A DNA stretch of 55,228 nt from Oscillatoriales cyanobacterium (GTDB lineage: Bacteria; Cyanobacteriota; Cyanobacteriia; Cyanobacteriales; Microcoleaceae): contig REAP01000088.1 in assembly GCA_004294385.1 (NCBI GenBank), positions 1-55,228 of the forward strand, read 5' to 3'. The notes under the pieces are model-generated. The model did no database searches, was not told where the DNA came from, and saw nothing but the letters and a program-made list of their open reading frames with translations. Position numbers and translations under genes: made by a program. This document shows, in pieces, positions 34,059-42,231 of this stretch. How positions within the stretch are numbered: position 1 is the first letter of the stretch; each line of letters opens with the position of its first letter.

Positions 34059-34634
34059 GGCAGTGCCGTGTCCCTACAGTTATTCAAAGGAGATGAAAGT
34101 TTGCAGTCTGAAGAAATACCAACTCAACAAATAATCGATAAATTGCGACAAACTTTAGAGCCGCGAATTGGTGTTGCTGATCCGCTTTTGTCTGGAAGGG
34201 AAAAAAGTGCGATCGGCTTTGATGAAGAAGACGAAGATATCGCCTTGCTAAAAACGGGTTTTGATATTTATAATATCCCAATTACCTCTTATCAAAGAAG
34301 GCTTGGTTCCGTAGTTATTGCAGTTAGAAAAATCGTCCGAAAATTACTCAAGCCCGTATTAGAAAGACAAGTAATTTACAATTTTGCCAATACCCGTGTC
34401 GTTCAAACATTGAGCAGTCAAGTACAAAAATTACAGCGGAATCAGCAAATTCTAGATCAAAAGATGACCTCTGAGTTTAGCAATCAGTCTCCTGAAGTTA
34501 CAGCCAAAATTGAGCTTCAACAAGCAGCGATCACAGCACTGCAATCTGAAATAGAGCAAATAAAAGTTGTACAGGAGCAGCATACTGCTATGTTAGAGGA
34601 AATTAGGGCTCAATTGCTCGATCGACAAAAGTGA
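34047..34634 (+). CDS. Hypothetical protein with C-terminal coiled coil in the glycosyltransferase cluster
   Basis: Up to 195 residues; start uncertain. The frame extends into the upstream repeat (TTG 34047, ATG 34056). The best ribosome site, AAAGGAG at 34086-34092, places the start at TTG 34101, giving MQSEEIPTQQIIDKLRQTLE and about 177 residues. The middle has GFDIYNIPITSYQRRLGSVV and RKIVRKLLKPVLERQVIYNF; the last ~70 residues form a heptad coiled coil (VQTLSSQVQKLQRNQQILDQ). The gene ends 10 bp before the GT2-GT4 fusion, so the two are likely cotranscribed and may work together. Family not recognised. Confidence 0.65.
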   Translation: MTLMGSAVSLQLFKGDESLQSEEIPTQQIIDKLRQTLEPRIGVADPLLSGREKSAIGFDEEDEDIALLKTGFDIYNIPITSYQRRLGSVVIAVRKIVRKLLKPVLERQVIYNFANTRVVQTLSSQVQKLQRNQQILDQKMTSEFSNQSPEVTAKIELQQAAITALQSEIEQIKVVQEQHTAMLEEIRAQLLDRQK

Positions 34635-34644
34635 AAAATCCAAG

Positions 34645-36780
34645 ATGACCACACTACCAATATGCTCACTAATTATAGTTAACTATAACGGCTTTCGCCA
34701 AACGAAAGATTGCTTAAAATCTCTACAAAAACTTGCGTATCCAGAACAACAACTAGATTTAATCTTAATTGACAACTGCTCTCAAGATGATTCAGTTCAA
34801 GGTTTGCGCGAACTCTTTCCGAAGGTTCGCATTTTTGTGAATTCCGTCAATAACTTTGCGAAAGCTCTGAACCTAGGAATCAGCCAAGCTACAGGAAAGT
34901 ATATCGCATTTCTGAATAATGATGCGACTTTGGATAGTCGCTGGTTAGAAATCTTGGTTAAACGGTTAGAAACAAACCCGAAGGTGGGTGCTGTTAGCGG
35001 TAAATTGCTGTTCAAAGACGGGCGGATTAATAGTGTCGGAATTCAGCAATTACCTAATTTTTATTGGCGAGATGTTGGTTTTGGTGAGAAAGATTCGGGA
35101 CAATATGATGCAGAACTTACTGTGGAAGGTCTTTGTTGGGCTACGGTGCTTTTTCGTAGGGAATGTCTTGAAGATGTTGGGCCGATAGATGAAGATTTTG
35201 TGATGTATTTTGAGGATGTTGAGTTTGCGAAACGCTGTCAAAAACGGGGTTGGGAAATGCTTTATACTCCCGCAGCAATCGCACATCACGAATACCGGGG
35301 TTCGAGTCGGGGAAGCAAACTCACGGAGTATTTCTGCAATCGCAATCGTTTTTTGTATTTGGCAAAACATGAGCCTTTGCAATTAGTTTCGGCGATTCAT
35401 ACTTCGGATTTTTTTACTAATAAACAGTACGATTTGTTGTTCGAGAGTATATTTGTAGCGATTAAGAAATTGCTGGAGTATCAGAAGCCGGAAATAGTTG
35501 AAATTGTATTGTCGCAATTGTCGGAAAAGTTGGTGGTGATTTACAGTCGCTTGAAAGTCGATCGCATTTTATCACGGTTACAGGTGGTTTTGGGCGATCG
35601 CAAAATGTCGATCGCAATTTACGATCATGGACTACATTTCATTGGTGGCGGACAAAAATATGTGGCTACGATGGCTTCGTTGCTGCAAAATCAATTCGAC
35701 ATCACTTTTATTGCTAACAAGCCCGTTGCCATTTCTGACTTAGAATCCTGGTATGGTTTAAACCTTTCAGAATGTCAAATAAAAGTGATTCCGTTACAGT
35801 TTTATGAGAAGCGCGGAATGCAGTGTATTGATTCTAGCATGATTACGGATGAATTGGAAAATCCTTTTGATGAAATTGCTAAAGAAAGCAAGCATTATGA
35901 TATTTTTGTGAATGCGAATCAATTAGAAAAAGTCAAGCCTCTGTCGCCGATTTCAGTATTTTTCTGCCACTTTCCGAATACTTTTCGCAACCGTCATTTT
36001 GCGGTTGATGACTACACTTTCATGATTGCTAATAGTAAATTTACTGTCAAGTGGTTGGAGAAACGCTGGAACCTAGAACCAACTTTTTTACTTTATCCGC
36101 CTGTGGAAATGGCAACTTGTCAAGTCCCGAAAGAAAAGATGATTTTAGCTGTGGGACAGTTTGAAGCTGGGGGAACAAAAAAGCAAATTGAATTGATTGA
36201 AGCTTTCCGCACTTTGTTAGCGGATTATCCTGAACAAATGACTGGATGGCGGCTAGTTTTAGTGGGAAGTAGTGTTCCTCGTAATCCTTATTTAAAGACT
36301 GTTCAGAATTTATTGAAGCAGGATGGAAGGGCGATCGAACTTAAGGTGAATGCTGACTTGGATGAGGTAAAATCGCTTTATGCTAAAGCCAGTATATTTT
36401 GGCATGGCTGTGGTTTGGGGGAAGTGAATCCCCAAAGGTTTGAGCATTTTGGGATGGCGACGGTGGAAGCTATGCAAAATCGTTGTGTGCCGATTGTGTT
36501 TAATGGTGGTGGACAACCGGAAATTGTCGAAAATGGGCGATCGGGCTTTTTGTTCAATACTATTGAGGAACTTTGTTTGCATTCCCATCAATTGATTGTT
36601 AATCCTGATTTGTTAGCAAAATTTCAAGGGGTTGCTGAGGAACGTAGTCAGTGTTTTAGACTTGCACATTTCGAGACAAAAGTCAAACAGTTTTTTGAGA
36701 TTATTCGCCAAGAATATGCTACGATTCGTCTGCCAAATCCGACGGATGTAGCTAAAATGGTCGATCGCGATCTTCATTAG
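34645..36780 (+). CDS. Bifunctional GT2-GT4 glycosyltransferase
   Basis: 711 residues in two catalytic parts. Residues ~5-245 are a GT2 (GT-A) domain, rhamnosyltransferase-like: SLIIVNYNGF, IDNCSQDDS, FLNNDATLDSRWLEI (DXD equivalent NND), MYFEDVEFAKRC. Residues ~330-690 are a GT4 (GT-B) domain: YDHGLHFIGGGQKYVA, AVGQFEAGGTKKQ, GLGEVNPQRFEHFGMATVEA (EX7E) and NGGGQPEIV. A link region at ~246-325 joins them. Such fusions build two successive linkages of a surface glycan. Located after the coiled-coil gene (10-bp gap). Cytosolic or peripheral; substrates unknown. Confidence 0.88.
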   Translation: MTTLPICSLIIVNYNGFRQTKDCLKSLQKLAYPEQQLDLILIDNCSQDDSVQGLRELFPKVRIFVNSVNNFAKALNLGISQATGKYIAFLNNDATLDSRWLEILVKRLETNPKVGAVSGKLLFKDGRINSVGIQQLPNFYWRDVGFGEKDSGQYDAELTVEGLCWATVLFRRECLEDVGPIDEDFVMYFEDVEFAKRCQKRGWEMLYTPAAIAHHEYRGSSRGSKLTEYFCNRNRFLYLAKHEPLQLVSAIHTSDFFTNKQYDLLFESIFVAIKKLLEYQKPEIVEIVLSQLSEKLVVIYSRLKVDRILSRLQVVLGDRKMSIAIYDHGLHFIGGGQKYVATMASLLQNQFDITFIANKPVAISDLESWYGLNLSECQIKVIPLQFYEKRGMQCIDSSMITDELENPFDEIAKESKHYDIFVNANQLEKVKPLSPISVFFCHFPNTFRNRHFAVDDYTFMIANSKFTVKWLEKRWNLEPTFLLYPPVEMATCQVPKEKMILAVGQFEAGGTKKQIELIEAFRTLLADYPEQMTGWRLVLVGSSVPRNPYLKTVQNLLKQDGRAIELKVNADLDEVKSLYAKASIFWHGCGLGEVNPQRFEHFGMATVEAMQNRCVPIVFNGGGQPEIVENGRSGFLFNTIEELCLHSHQLIVNPDLLAKFQGVAEERSQCFRLAHFETKVKQFFEIIRQEYATIRLPNPTDVAKMVDRDLH

Positions 36781-36797
36781 GTGATGTTGACTGTTAA

Positions 36798-37045
36798 CCC
36801 TTCGACTACGCTCAGGGTACAGCTAGTTCTTCGTACCCTAAGCATAGTTGAACTGTTGACCCTTCGACTAGGCTCAGGGTACAGCTAGTTCTTCGTACCC
36901 TAAGCATAGTTGAACTGTTGACCCTTCGACTACGCTCAGGGTACAGTTGGTTTCTTCGTACCCTAAGCATAGTTGAACTGTTGACCCTTCGACTACGCTC
37001 AGGGTACAGTTGGTTTCTTCGTACCCTGAGCGTAGTCGAAGGGCC
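36798..37045. repeat. Four tandem ~62-bp repeats, CCCTTCGACTACGCTCAGGG type
   Basis: Units begin at 36798, 36860, 36922 and 36985 (period 62, 62, 63). Each holds CTCAGGGTACAG and CTTCGTACCCTAAGC; the last ends in an inverted closing copy CTGAGCGTAGTCGAAGGG at 37026-37043. Confidence 0.93.
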
Positions 37046-37050
37046 TTCTT

Positions 37051-37266
37051 CTATAATTGGCAAGGACTAAAGGACATCCGGTGTAAGACAGACACACCAT
37101 AATGTTCCAATGCCAATTTATGTTTAGCAGTACCATATCCCTTGTTATTAATCAAGTCATATTCAGGATACTTAACAGCCAAACGGACAATCAATTCATC
37201 GCGCCAAACTTTAGCCACAATACTAGCAGCAGCAATCTGAATCGATCGCGAATCACCCTTGATCAT
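37051..37266 (-). pseudogene. rnhB: Ribonuclease HII, C-terminal fragment
   Basis: About 71 codons: IKGDSRSIQIAAASIVAKVW, RDELIVRLAVKYPEYDLINN, KGYGTAKHKLALEHYG and VLHRMSFSPC. This is the C-terminal third of RNase HII, including the KGD and AAASIVAKVxRD active-site segments and the KGYGT block. The N-terminal part with the DEAGRG motif is missing; a stop codon lies 3 codons upstream of the ATG and decayed TnpB sequence comes next. RNase HII removes ribonucleotides and RNA primers from DNA; this copy cannot be active. In its place in the rne operon, it is the relic of a gene cut by an element. Confidence 0.88.
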
Positions 37267-37359
37267 TGTCTGCTATACAAATACTAGACAAGTCTAGACA
37301 TTTGCTTCTTACTTCATTGGGAGCATGGGAGCGGCTATCCCTCGGTAAGCTTTCACGGT

Positions 37360-38394
37360 TTAGCCGTCCATCGAATGTTCGCAACTTCCACAGTTGTAAG
37401 TTCTTTCTTTGAGTGGCATATCTTGGATATGTCCACAGTTTGAACAAGTCTTACTCGACGGGAACCAGCGGTCGGCAACGAGCACTTCACAGCCAAACTT
37501 TTTAGCCTTGTATTCTAGCTGACGTTTGAACTCATGAAATCCGCAATCAGCAATCACTTGGGCTAATTTATGGTTAGCCAACATCCCGGAAACATTCAAA
37601 TTTTCTACTACTATTTTTGCGTGGTTTTTGCACAAGTAAGTAGTAATTTGATGTAGAGTATTTTTTCTGAGGTTTGCTATTTTTCCATGATGTTTCGCTA
37701 GTTGGGTTTTGGCTTTATATCTATTTTCAGAACCCTTGACCTTTCTAGCAAGAACTCTTGATAATCTCTTGAGTTTTGCGAGATGCGCTTTGTAGTGCTT
37801 TGGGTTCGGAAATACTACGCCAGTTGAAAGTGTAGCCAACTCTTTGACACCCAAATCAACTCCTACGATTTCATGACTTTTGACCGTTGGCCCATGCTCT
37901 TGTTCGTAAGCAAATGCGATAAACCAACTATCGGCGGTACGTGAAATAGTGATTGATTTGCAAGTTGTGTGAGGCAATCCCTCATAGGTTTTTACCCAAC
38001 CGATTGTTGGTAGCTTTATAGATGTACCACCCACAGGCATTGGCTTACCGCCTGCATCAATAGTAAAAGAGTCGTGATGCCCCTTCTTTTTGAATTTGGG
38101 ATACCCACCTTTTTTTGAGAAAAATCTAGAGAACGAATCTCCAAGATTGTCAAAGGCATATTGAGTTATCTTTTGGCAAATTCCCGTCTCTTTGATCCAT
38201 GTGAACTCAGGTTTTACATGATTGTTGAAGAATTTCTTGAGCAGGTATTTATTAGGCTTTAGTCCATCCTTATAAAGGCTATTCCAAGTAGCCAATCCCC
38301 AATTATAAGTAAACCTTGCTATGCCAGCGTGTTTGCTCATAACCGTTGCTTGACTTTTGTTTAGCTTTAGCTTTGTTTTGATGGACAAAAGCAT
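37360..38394 (-). pseudogene. tnpB: TnpB (IS200/IS605 OrfB) lacking the third RuvC motif
   Basis: 344 codons from ATG 38394. It has Asp180 (VGVDLGVKEL), Glu264 (IVVENLNVSG) and the zinc finger Cys317/320 and Cys335/338 (CSNCGH, CGSCEH), but stops after CEHSMDG with no DRDxNA motif. In another frame the downstream DNA (37253-37360) reads RLNRESLPRDSRSHAPNEV and RSKCLDLSSICIA, similar to a TnpB tail, so a small deletion with frameshift probably removed the third acidic residue. The nuclease should be dead, although the protein might still bind RNA. It interrupts rnhB between its C-terminal fragment and rne. Confidence 0.85.
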
Positions 38395-38641
38395 TGTTCG
38401 ACCTCAACACTGTATTTCTTGATTCCTCAATCCTGCCTCGTCTTGTACTGGTTTGTCAATAGCATTCTTCAGGTTTTCTTTGACCCAGAATTTCAAAGGT
38501 GGTACAAGCCGGATTTATCCGTGGAATCAATCCAAAATCTCAAATCGAAAATCCTCAAGAAAGAGCATTTATCCGTGGGGTCAATCTACAATCTCAAATC
38601 TCAAATCTCAAATCTCAAATCGATTGACTTCTTTGGAGTAA
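38395..38641. other. Junction between two TnpB elements
   Basis: Contains two direct copies of TTTATCCGTGG(A/G)(A/G)TCAATC (38512 and 38568), CTCAAATC tandem units (38590-38622) and AT-rich DNA. No rnhB 5' coding sequence could be read here in any reverse frame. Confidence 0.5.
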
Positions 38642-39094
38642 TTTCGCAGACCGTATAGACGGCTTAAAGTAGCAAGAGTGCATCAAGAAATTGCTGATGC
38701 AAGGAAAGATAATCTTCACAAGTTAACAACACGGTTGGTGTGTGAAAATCAAACCATCGCCGTAGAAGATTTGGCTGTAAAGAACATGGTTAAAAACCGG
38801 AAACTTGCCCTTGCTATTAGTGACGCTAGTTGGGGTGAACTGGTCAGGCAACTTGAGTACAAGTGCGATTGGTACGGTCGTACCTTGGTCAAGATTGACC
38901 GATGGTTTCCGAGTTCAAAACGGTGTTTTGAGTGCGGACATATTGCTGAAAAGATGTCGTTGAATGTCCGGGAATGGGATTGTCCTAATTGCGGGACTCA
39001 CCACGATCGAGACATCAATGCAGCAAAAAATATTTTGGCGGCAGGGCTTGCCGTTTCAGTACGCGAGAGCGACTGTAAGACCCGAACAGAGTAA
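38642..39094 (+). pseudogene. tnpB: TnpB, 5'-truncated second copy
   Basis: About 150 codons: YRRLKVARVHQEIADARKDN, then IAVEDLAVKNM (RuvC Glu), WFPSSKRCFECGHIAEKM and CPNCGTHHDRDINAAKNI (zinc finger and RuvC Asp). The first half, including the first RuvC Asp, is missing; an in-frame stop lies at 38639. It is on the opposite strand to the 37360-38394 copy and from a different TnpB subgroup (NVREWDCPNCG). Its 3' end and right end (39149-39193) are intact, so an omega-RNA might still be made. Confidence 0.88.
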
Positions 39095-39148
39095 ATCTGT
39101 TCGGGCAGGTGCGAAACCCCGCAAGGGACAGAAGCAGAAACCTAGATC

Positions 39149-39193
39149 GTGAGGTTTGGGAATCCCCGCGCGTTTACGCCGGGGTGGATGTCA
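39149..39193 (+). mobile_element. TnpB element right end / omega-RNA 3' hairpin
   Basis: GTGAGGTTTGGGAATCCCCG, hairpin CCCCG...CGGGG around CGCGTTTACGC, then TGGATGTCA. TCA at 39191-39193 is also the reverse complement of the rne stop codon, so the element end abuts or overlaps the end of rne. The DNA beyond this boundary, which would specify the guide, is the rne 3' coding end. Confidence 0.75.
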
Positions 39194-41476
39194 TTCATCC
39201 AATGCAGCAGATGAACGGCGGCGACGACGGCGATTGATCGCGGGTTCTTCCGGTTCTGCCGATTGAATTGCTTCCTCCGGTTGAATTAGTTCATCAGATT
39301 CCATGAATTCGATCGCATCTTCGCTAATTTCCGATATGTCCAACATTTCCGAAATTGGATCAAAATCATCAATTTCGTCGATCGGGCTTTCATCGTAAAT
39401 TTCCGTCTCAGCATCCTCAGAAAATACAGTAGAAAATACAGGTTCAACTACAGACTCTGCATAATAATCCTGTTCCTCCACCTCCATATCCTGCGATTGG
39501 GGCACCGGTTCAAATTCAAGTTCTAGCTGCTCAAAAGGCGGCTTAATTGGAGCTTCTCCGGGCATTGTGACTGAAACGATCGCATTTTTCGGATTTTTGA
39601 GACTACGACTTGTCAGCACCAAAGGAGACACGCCCATGACAGCATAAACATCCTGCTCCTCCGCCGTCATTTCCACCGAAATCACCTCTGGAGGCTCCAC
39701 CATCGGCTTCATCAACTCCGACTTAGTGGGACGCGCCCGCTCAAAATCTTCGCGCCTCGGAACAGTGGCCATGTTGACCAATCCGAAGCCTTCAGAAGCA
39801 GCCCGGATACCAGCGGGTGGGACATATTCGGCTCTCGGTTCTACAACAGCAGGTGCGATCGTTGTAGTATTCGGTAGCCGCAACTTGCTGCGTACTGGTT
39901 CCTCCTCCACCGGTAGTCCAAAAGCCTCTTCCCCAATTCGGCGACGACGGCGGCGGCGAGTACCATTCCCCAAATCCTGATAACTGGGATGGTTGAGCAA
40001 GTCCAAAGGTGAAGCATTACCACCAGTCTCAAAATCCAAGCTTTCGTTTTGAGGTTCCCAAGGAGCGCGCTGGGGTTCGGAGAAACGTTCTTCCCGCATT
40101 GGTGCAGAAGTTGCAGCAGCGACAGCAGCTACAGGGGCTAAGCTGCGACGCTCCAATCCTTCTGGTAAATTCAACAAAACGCGGTTTGAGGTGGCGGAGG
40201 TGCGATCGCCCGGTTCCCGCACTGCTGGGGCCATTTCCTCTTCGCCAGGGAGTTGCACCAGATGACCCAAGCCGTTGCAAGTAGGGCAAGTGTGGCCGAA
40301 CAATTCGTAAATATTTTGGCCTTGGCGCTTCCGAGTCAGTTCTACCAGTCCCAGTTCCGAAAGTTGGGCGATTTGTGGTCGAGCTTTGTCAGCCCTGAGA
40401 GCTTTATTGAACTGTTCCAGCACCTGCAACTGATCGCGGCGGGATTCCATGTCAATAAAGTCAACAATAATTACCCCGGCAATATTCCGCAATCGCAGTT
40501 GTCTAGCGATTTCTGTTGCAGCTTCGCAATTTGTCCAGAGTACAGTTTCTCGTGCCGTGGCCGATCGAGTAAACGAACCAGAGTTGACATCAATCACCGT
40601 CAGTGCTTCCGTCGGCTCAATAATCACATAACCGCCGGAAGGTAGATCTACTCTCGGTCTAAGAGCTTCTCTAATCGCAGCATTGACACGGAAAAATTCT
40701 AAAATCGGAGCACGTTCTCGATGATGATCGATCAAAACTCCCGCAGGCAGTTTGCCGCCATTCCAGCTCATCAACTGCTGCTTGACTCGCTTAATCCCAT
40801 TTTGCGAATCCACCACAATCCGATTCACATCAGCGCTGAACATATCCCGCAGCACCCGCTGGATAAAATCGTCATCCCGGTTGAGGAGTGCTGGTGCCCG
40901 TGTCGTACCGCCTTCGATTTGAACCGATTCCCACTGTTTTTGCAGCACTTCCAAATCTTCCATGATGGCTTCTTCAGTCTGGCTTTCAGCTTCGGTGCGT
41001 ACCAACAGTCCCATTCCGGCTGGTTTGACCAAAACAGCCAGAGCTCTGAGGCGGTTGCGTTCGGCTTCCGACTTGATCCGGCGTGACAGATTGACTCCTC
41101 GTCCGTAGGGCATCAGCACCAAATAACGACCGGGCAGGGTAATATTGCCTGTCAGTCGTGGGCCTTTGCTGCCAGTTGGTTCTTTCATCACCTGTACGAG
41201 AACTTTTTGCTGTGGGGTCAAAAGTTCCGTAATTGCTCCTGCCGATCGCTTGAGTCGCAGTGGGCCGAGGTCTGTGACGTGCATGAACCCGTTGCGTTCT
41301 GGGTCGCCGATATTAACAAAGGCGGCATCTATCCCAGGTAATACATTTTCGACTATTCCCAAGTAAATATCACTAACTTGGTGGCTACCTGTCGCTACCA
41401 CGAGTTCTTGGATTTGATCTTCTGAAAAGACAGCAGCAATCCGATGTTGCTCTGCTATAACTATCTGCTTAGTCAT
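39191..41476 (-). CDS. rne: Ribonuclease E/G family endoribonuclease
   Basis: 761 residues. S1 RNA-binding domain (~35-115, with SDIYLGIVENVLPGIDAAFVN), 5' sensor and DNase-I-like catalytic domain with IDVNSGSFT (~296) and the Zn-link CPTCNGLG (~393), then a short non-catalytic tail, rich in Glu and Pro, ending in an arginine run (NRRRRRRSSA). Cyanobacterial RNase E has the compact catalytic core and such a conserved basic C-terminal peptide, reported to bind PNPase. It initiates mRNA decay and rRNA/tRNA processing. It lies 755 bp downstream of the radical-SAM gene; rnhB, normally next, is broken. An element end touches the stop codon, but the protein end seems intact. Confidence 0.95.
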   Translation of the reverse strand: MTKQIVIAEQHRIAAVFSEDQIQELVVATGSHQVSDIYLGIVENVLPGIDAAFVNIGDPERNGFMHVTDLGPLRLKRSAGAITELLTPQQKVLVQVMKEPTGSKGPRLTGNITLPGRYLVLMPYGRGVNLSRRIKSEAERNRLRALAVLVKPAGMGLLVRTEAESQTEEAIMEDLEVLQKQWESVQIEGGTTRAPALLNRDDDFIQRVLRDMFSADVNRIVVDSQNGIKRVKQQLMSWNGGKLPAGVLIDHHRERAPILEFFRVNAAIREALRPRVDLPSGGYVIIEPTEALTVIDVNSGSFTRSATARETVLWTNCEAATEIARQLRLRNIAGVIIVDFIDMESRRDQLQVLEQFNKALRADKARPQIAQLSELGLVELTRKRQGQNIYELFGHTCPTCNGLGHLVQLPGEEEMAPAVREPGDRTSATSNRVLLNLPEGLERRSLAPVAAVAAATSAPMREERFSEPQRAPWEPQNESLDFETGGNASPLDLLNHPSYQDLGNGTRRRRRRRIGEEAFGLPVEEEPVRSKLRLPNTTTIAPAVVEPRAEYVPPAGIRAASEGFGLVNMATVPRREDFERARPTKSELMKPMVEPPEVISVEMTAEEQDVYAVMGVSPLVLTSRSLKNPKNAIVSVTMPGEAPIKPPFEQLELEFEPVPQSQDMEVEEQDYYAESVVEPVFSTVFSEDAETEIYDESPIDEIDDFDPISEMLDISEISEDAIEFMESDELIQPEEAIQSAEPEEPAINRRRRRRSSAALDE

Positions 41477-42231
41477 TCAATTTCCTCGAAAAAATTGTCG
41501 GCAAGTTCCAGACACCTACGCTGAATAGTGCCTGTAACTTTGATTTTAATTAGTAGTAGCTTCAAGAGTTATTAGCTGTGAATTATTGCAGGATGGAAGA
41601 ACTGTTAACTGTTAACTGCGTCGCCCTGAGCCCTTCGACTACGCTCAGGGCACCGCTGTTAACTGTTGATCGTTACAGATAAAGTGCTTAAATCCACTCG
41701 TACAGAGTTATGAGTTATGCTTCGCAGACTGAGCCCGAAGATAGAAATAAGGAGGCTTTTAGCGAGTTACAAATATTGATTTTTGATTTGTGAATTACGA
41801 ATTCTTTCACTCAAAATTCAACTCTTGCAACTCTTGATTTGAATTCAGCGAATCAATTCAGTGACACCGTACCAATTTCCTAACACACAACTCTACACAA
41901 AAAACTGATAACTCTGGGAAATTGTTGAATAGTCTGTGAACCAATTGTCAAATACGGACAATTTTGATTAAGCGGGCGATCGACTTTGCTGTCGAGCGAT
42001 CGACTGAATCACTAAATTTAGCTGTGAGCAACCTCCTGGGAGTTTGGCGCTAAATTTAGCCAAGAATTTACAAAAAGGCTTGAAGTCTTGAACAGAAGCA
42101 GTTTGCACCCAGCCCGCGTTGCTGGTTGACTGAACTACAGCGATTAATCGCGATCGAGCCGTCCCGACTTCTATAACAAGCAATTATAGCTTGATATCCG
42201 GTGGAATAACTCTGCCTTCGACTTTTCTATC
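41477..42231 (-). other. 755-bp intergenic region, presumed rne 5' leader and promoter
   Basis: No convincing gene. A GCCCTGAGCCC/GGGCTCAGGGC-type hairpin repeat lies at 41623-41651. AT-rich stretches at 41740-41880 may serve as RNase E sites, since rne messages are known to be autoregulated through their 5' UTR. Near 42013-42060 two CTAAATTTAGC palindromes can pair across a CTCCTGGGAG loop. Confidence 0.4.

Noticed and set aside
36812..37063. Repetitive 83-codon reverse frame
   Set aside because: Translation of the 62-bp tandem repeats.
38425..38450. Possible RNase HII DEAG motif (reverse strand)
   Set aside because: DEAGL can be read, but the flanking residues do not match RNase HII and stops follow within a few codons.
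41968..42183. 71-codon reverse-strand open frame between the radical-SAM gene and rne
   Set aside because: Starts with TTG, has no ribosome site, no recognisable motif, and overlaps CTAAATTTAGC palindromes; more likely leader DNA.
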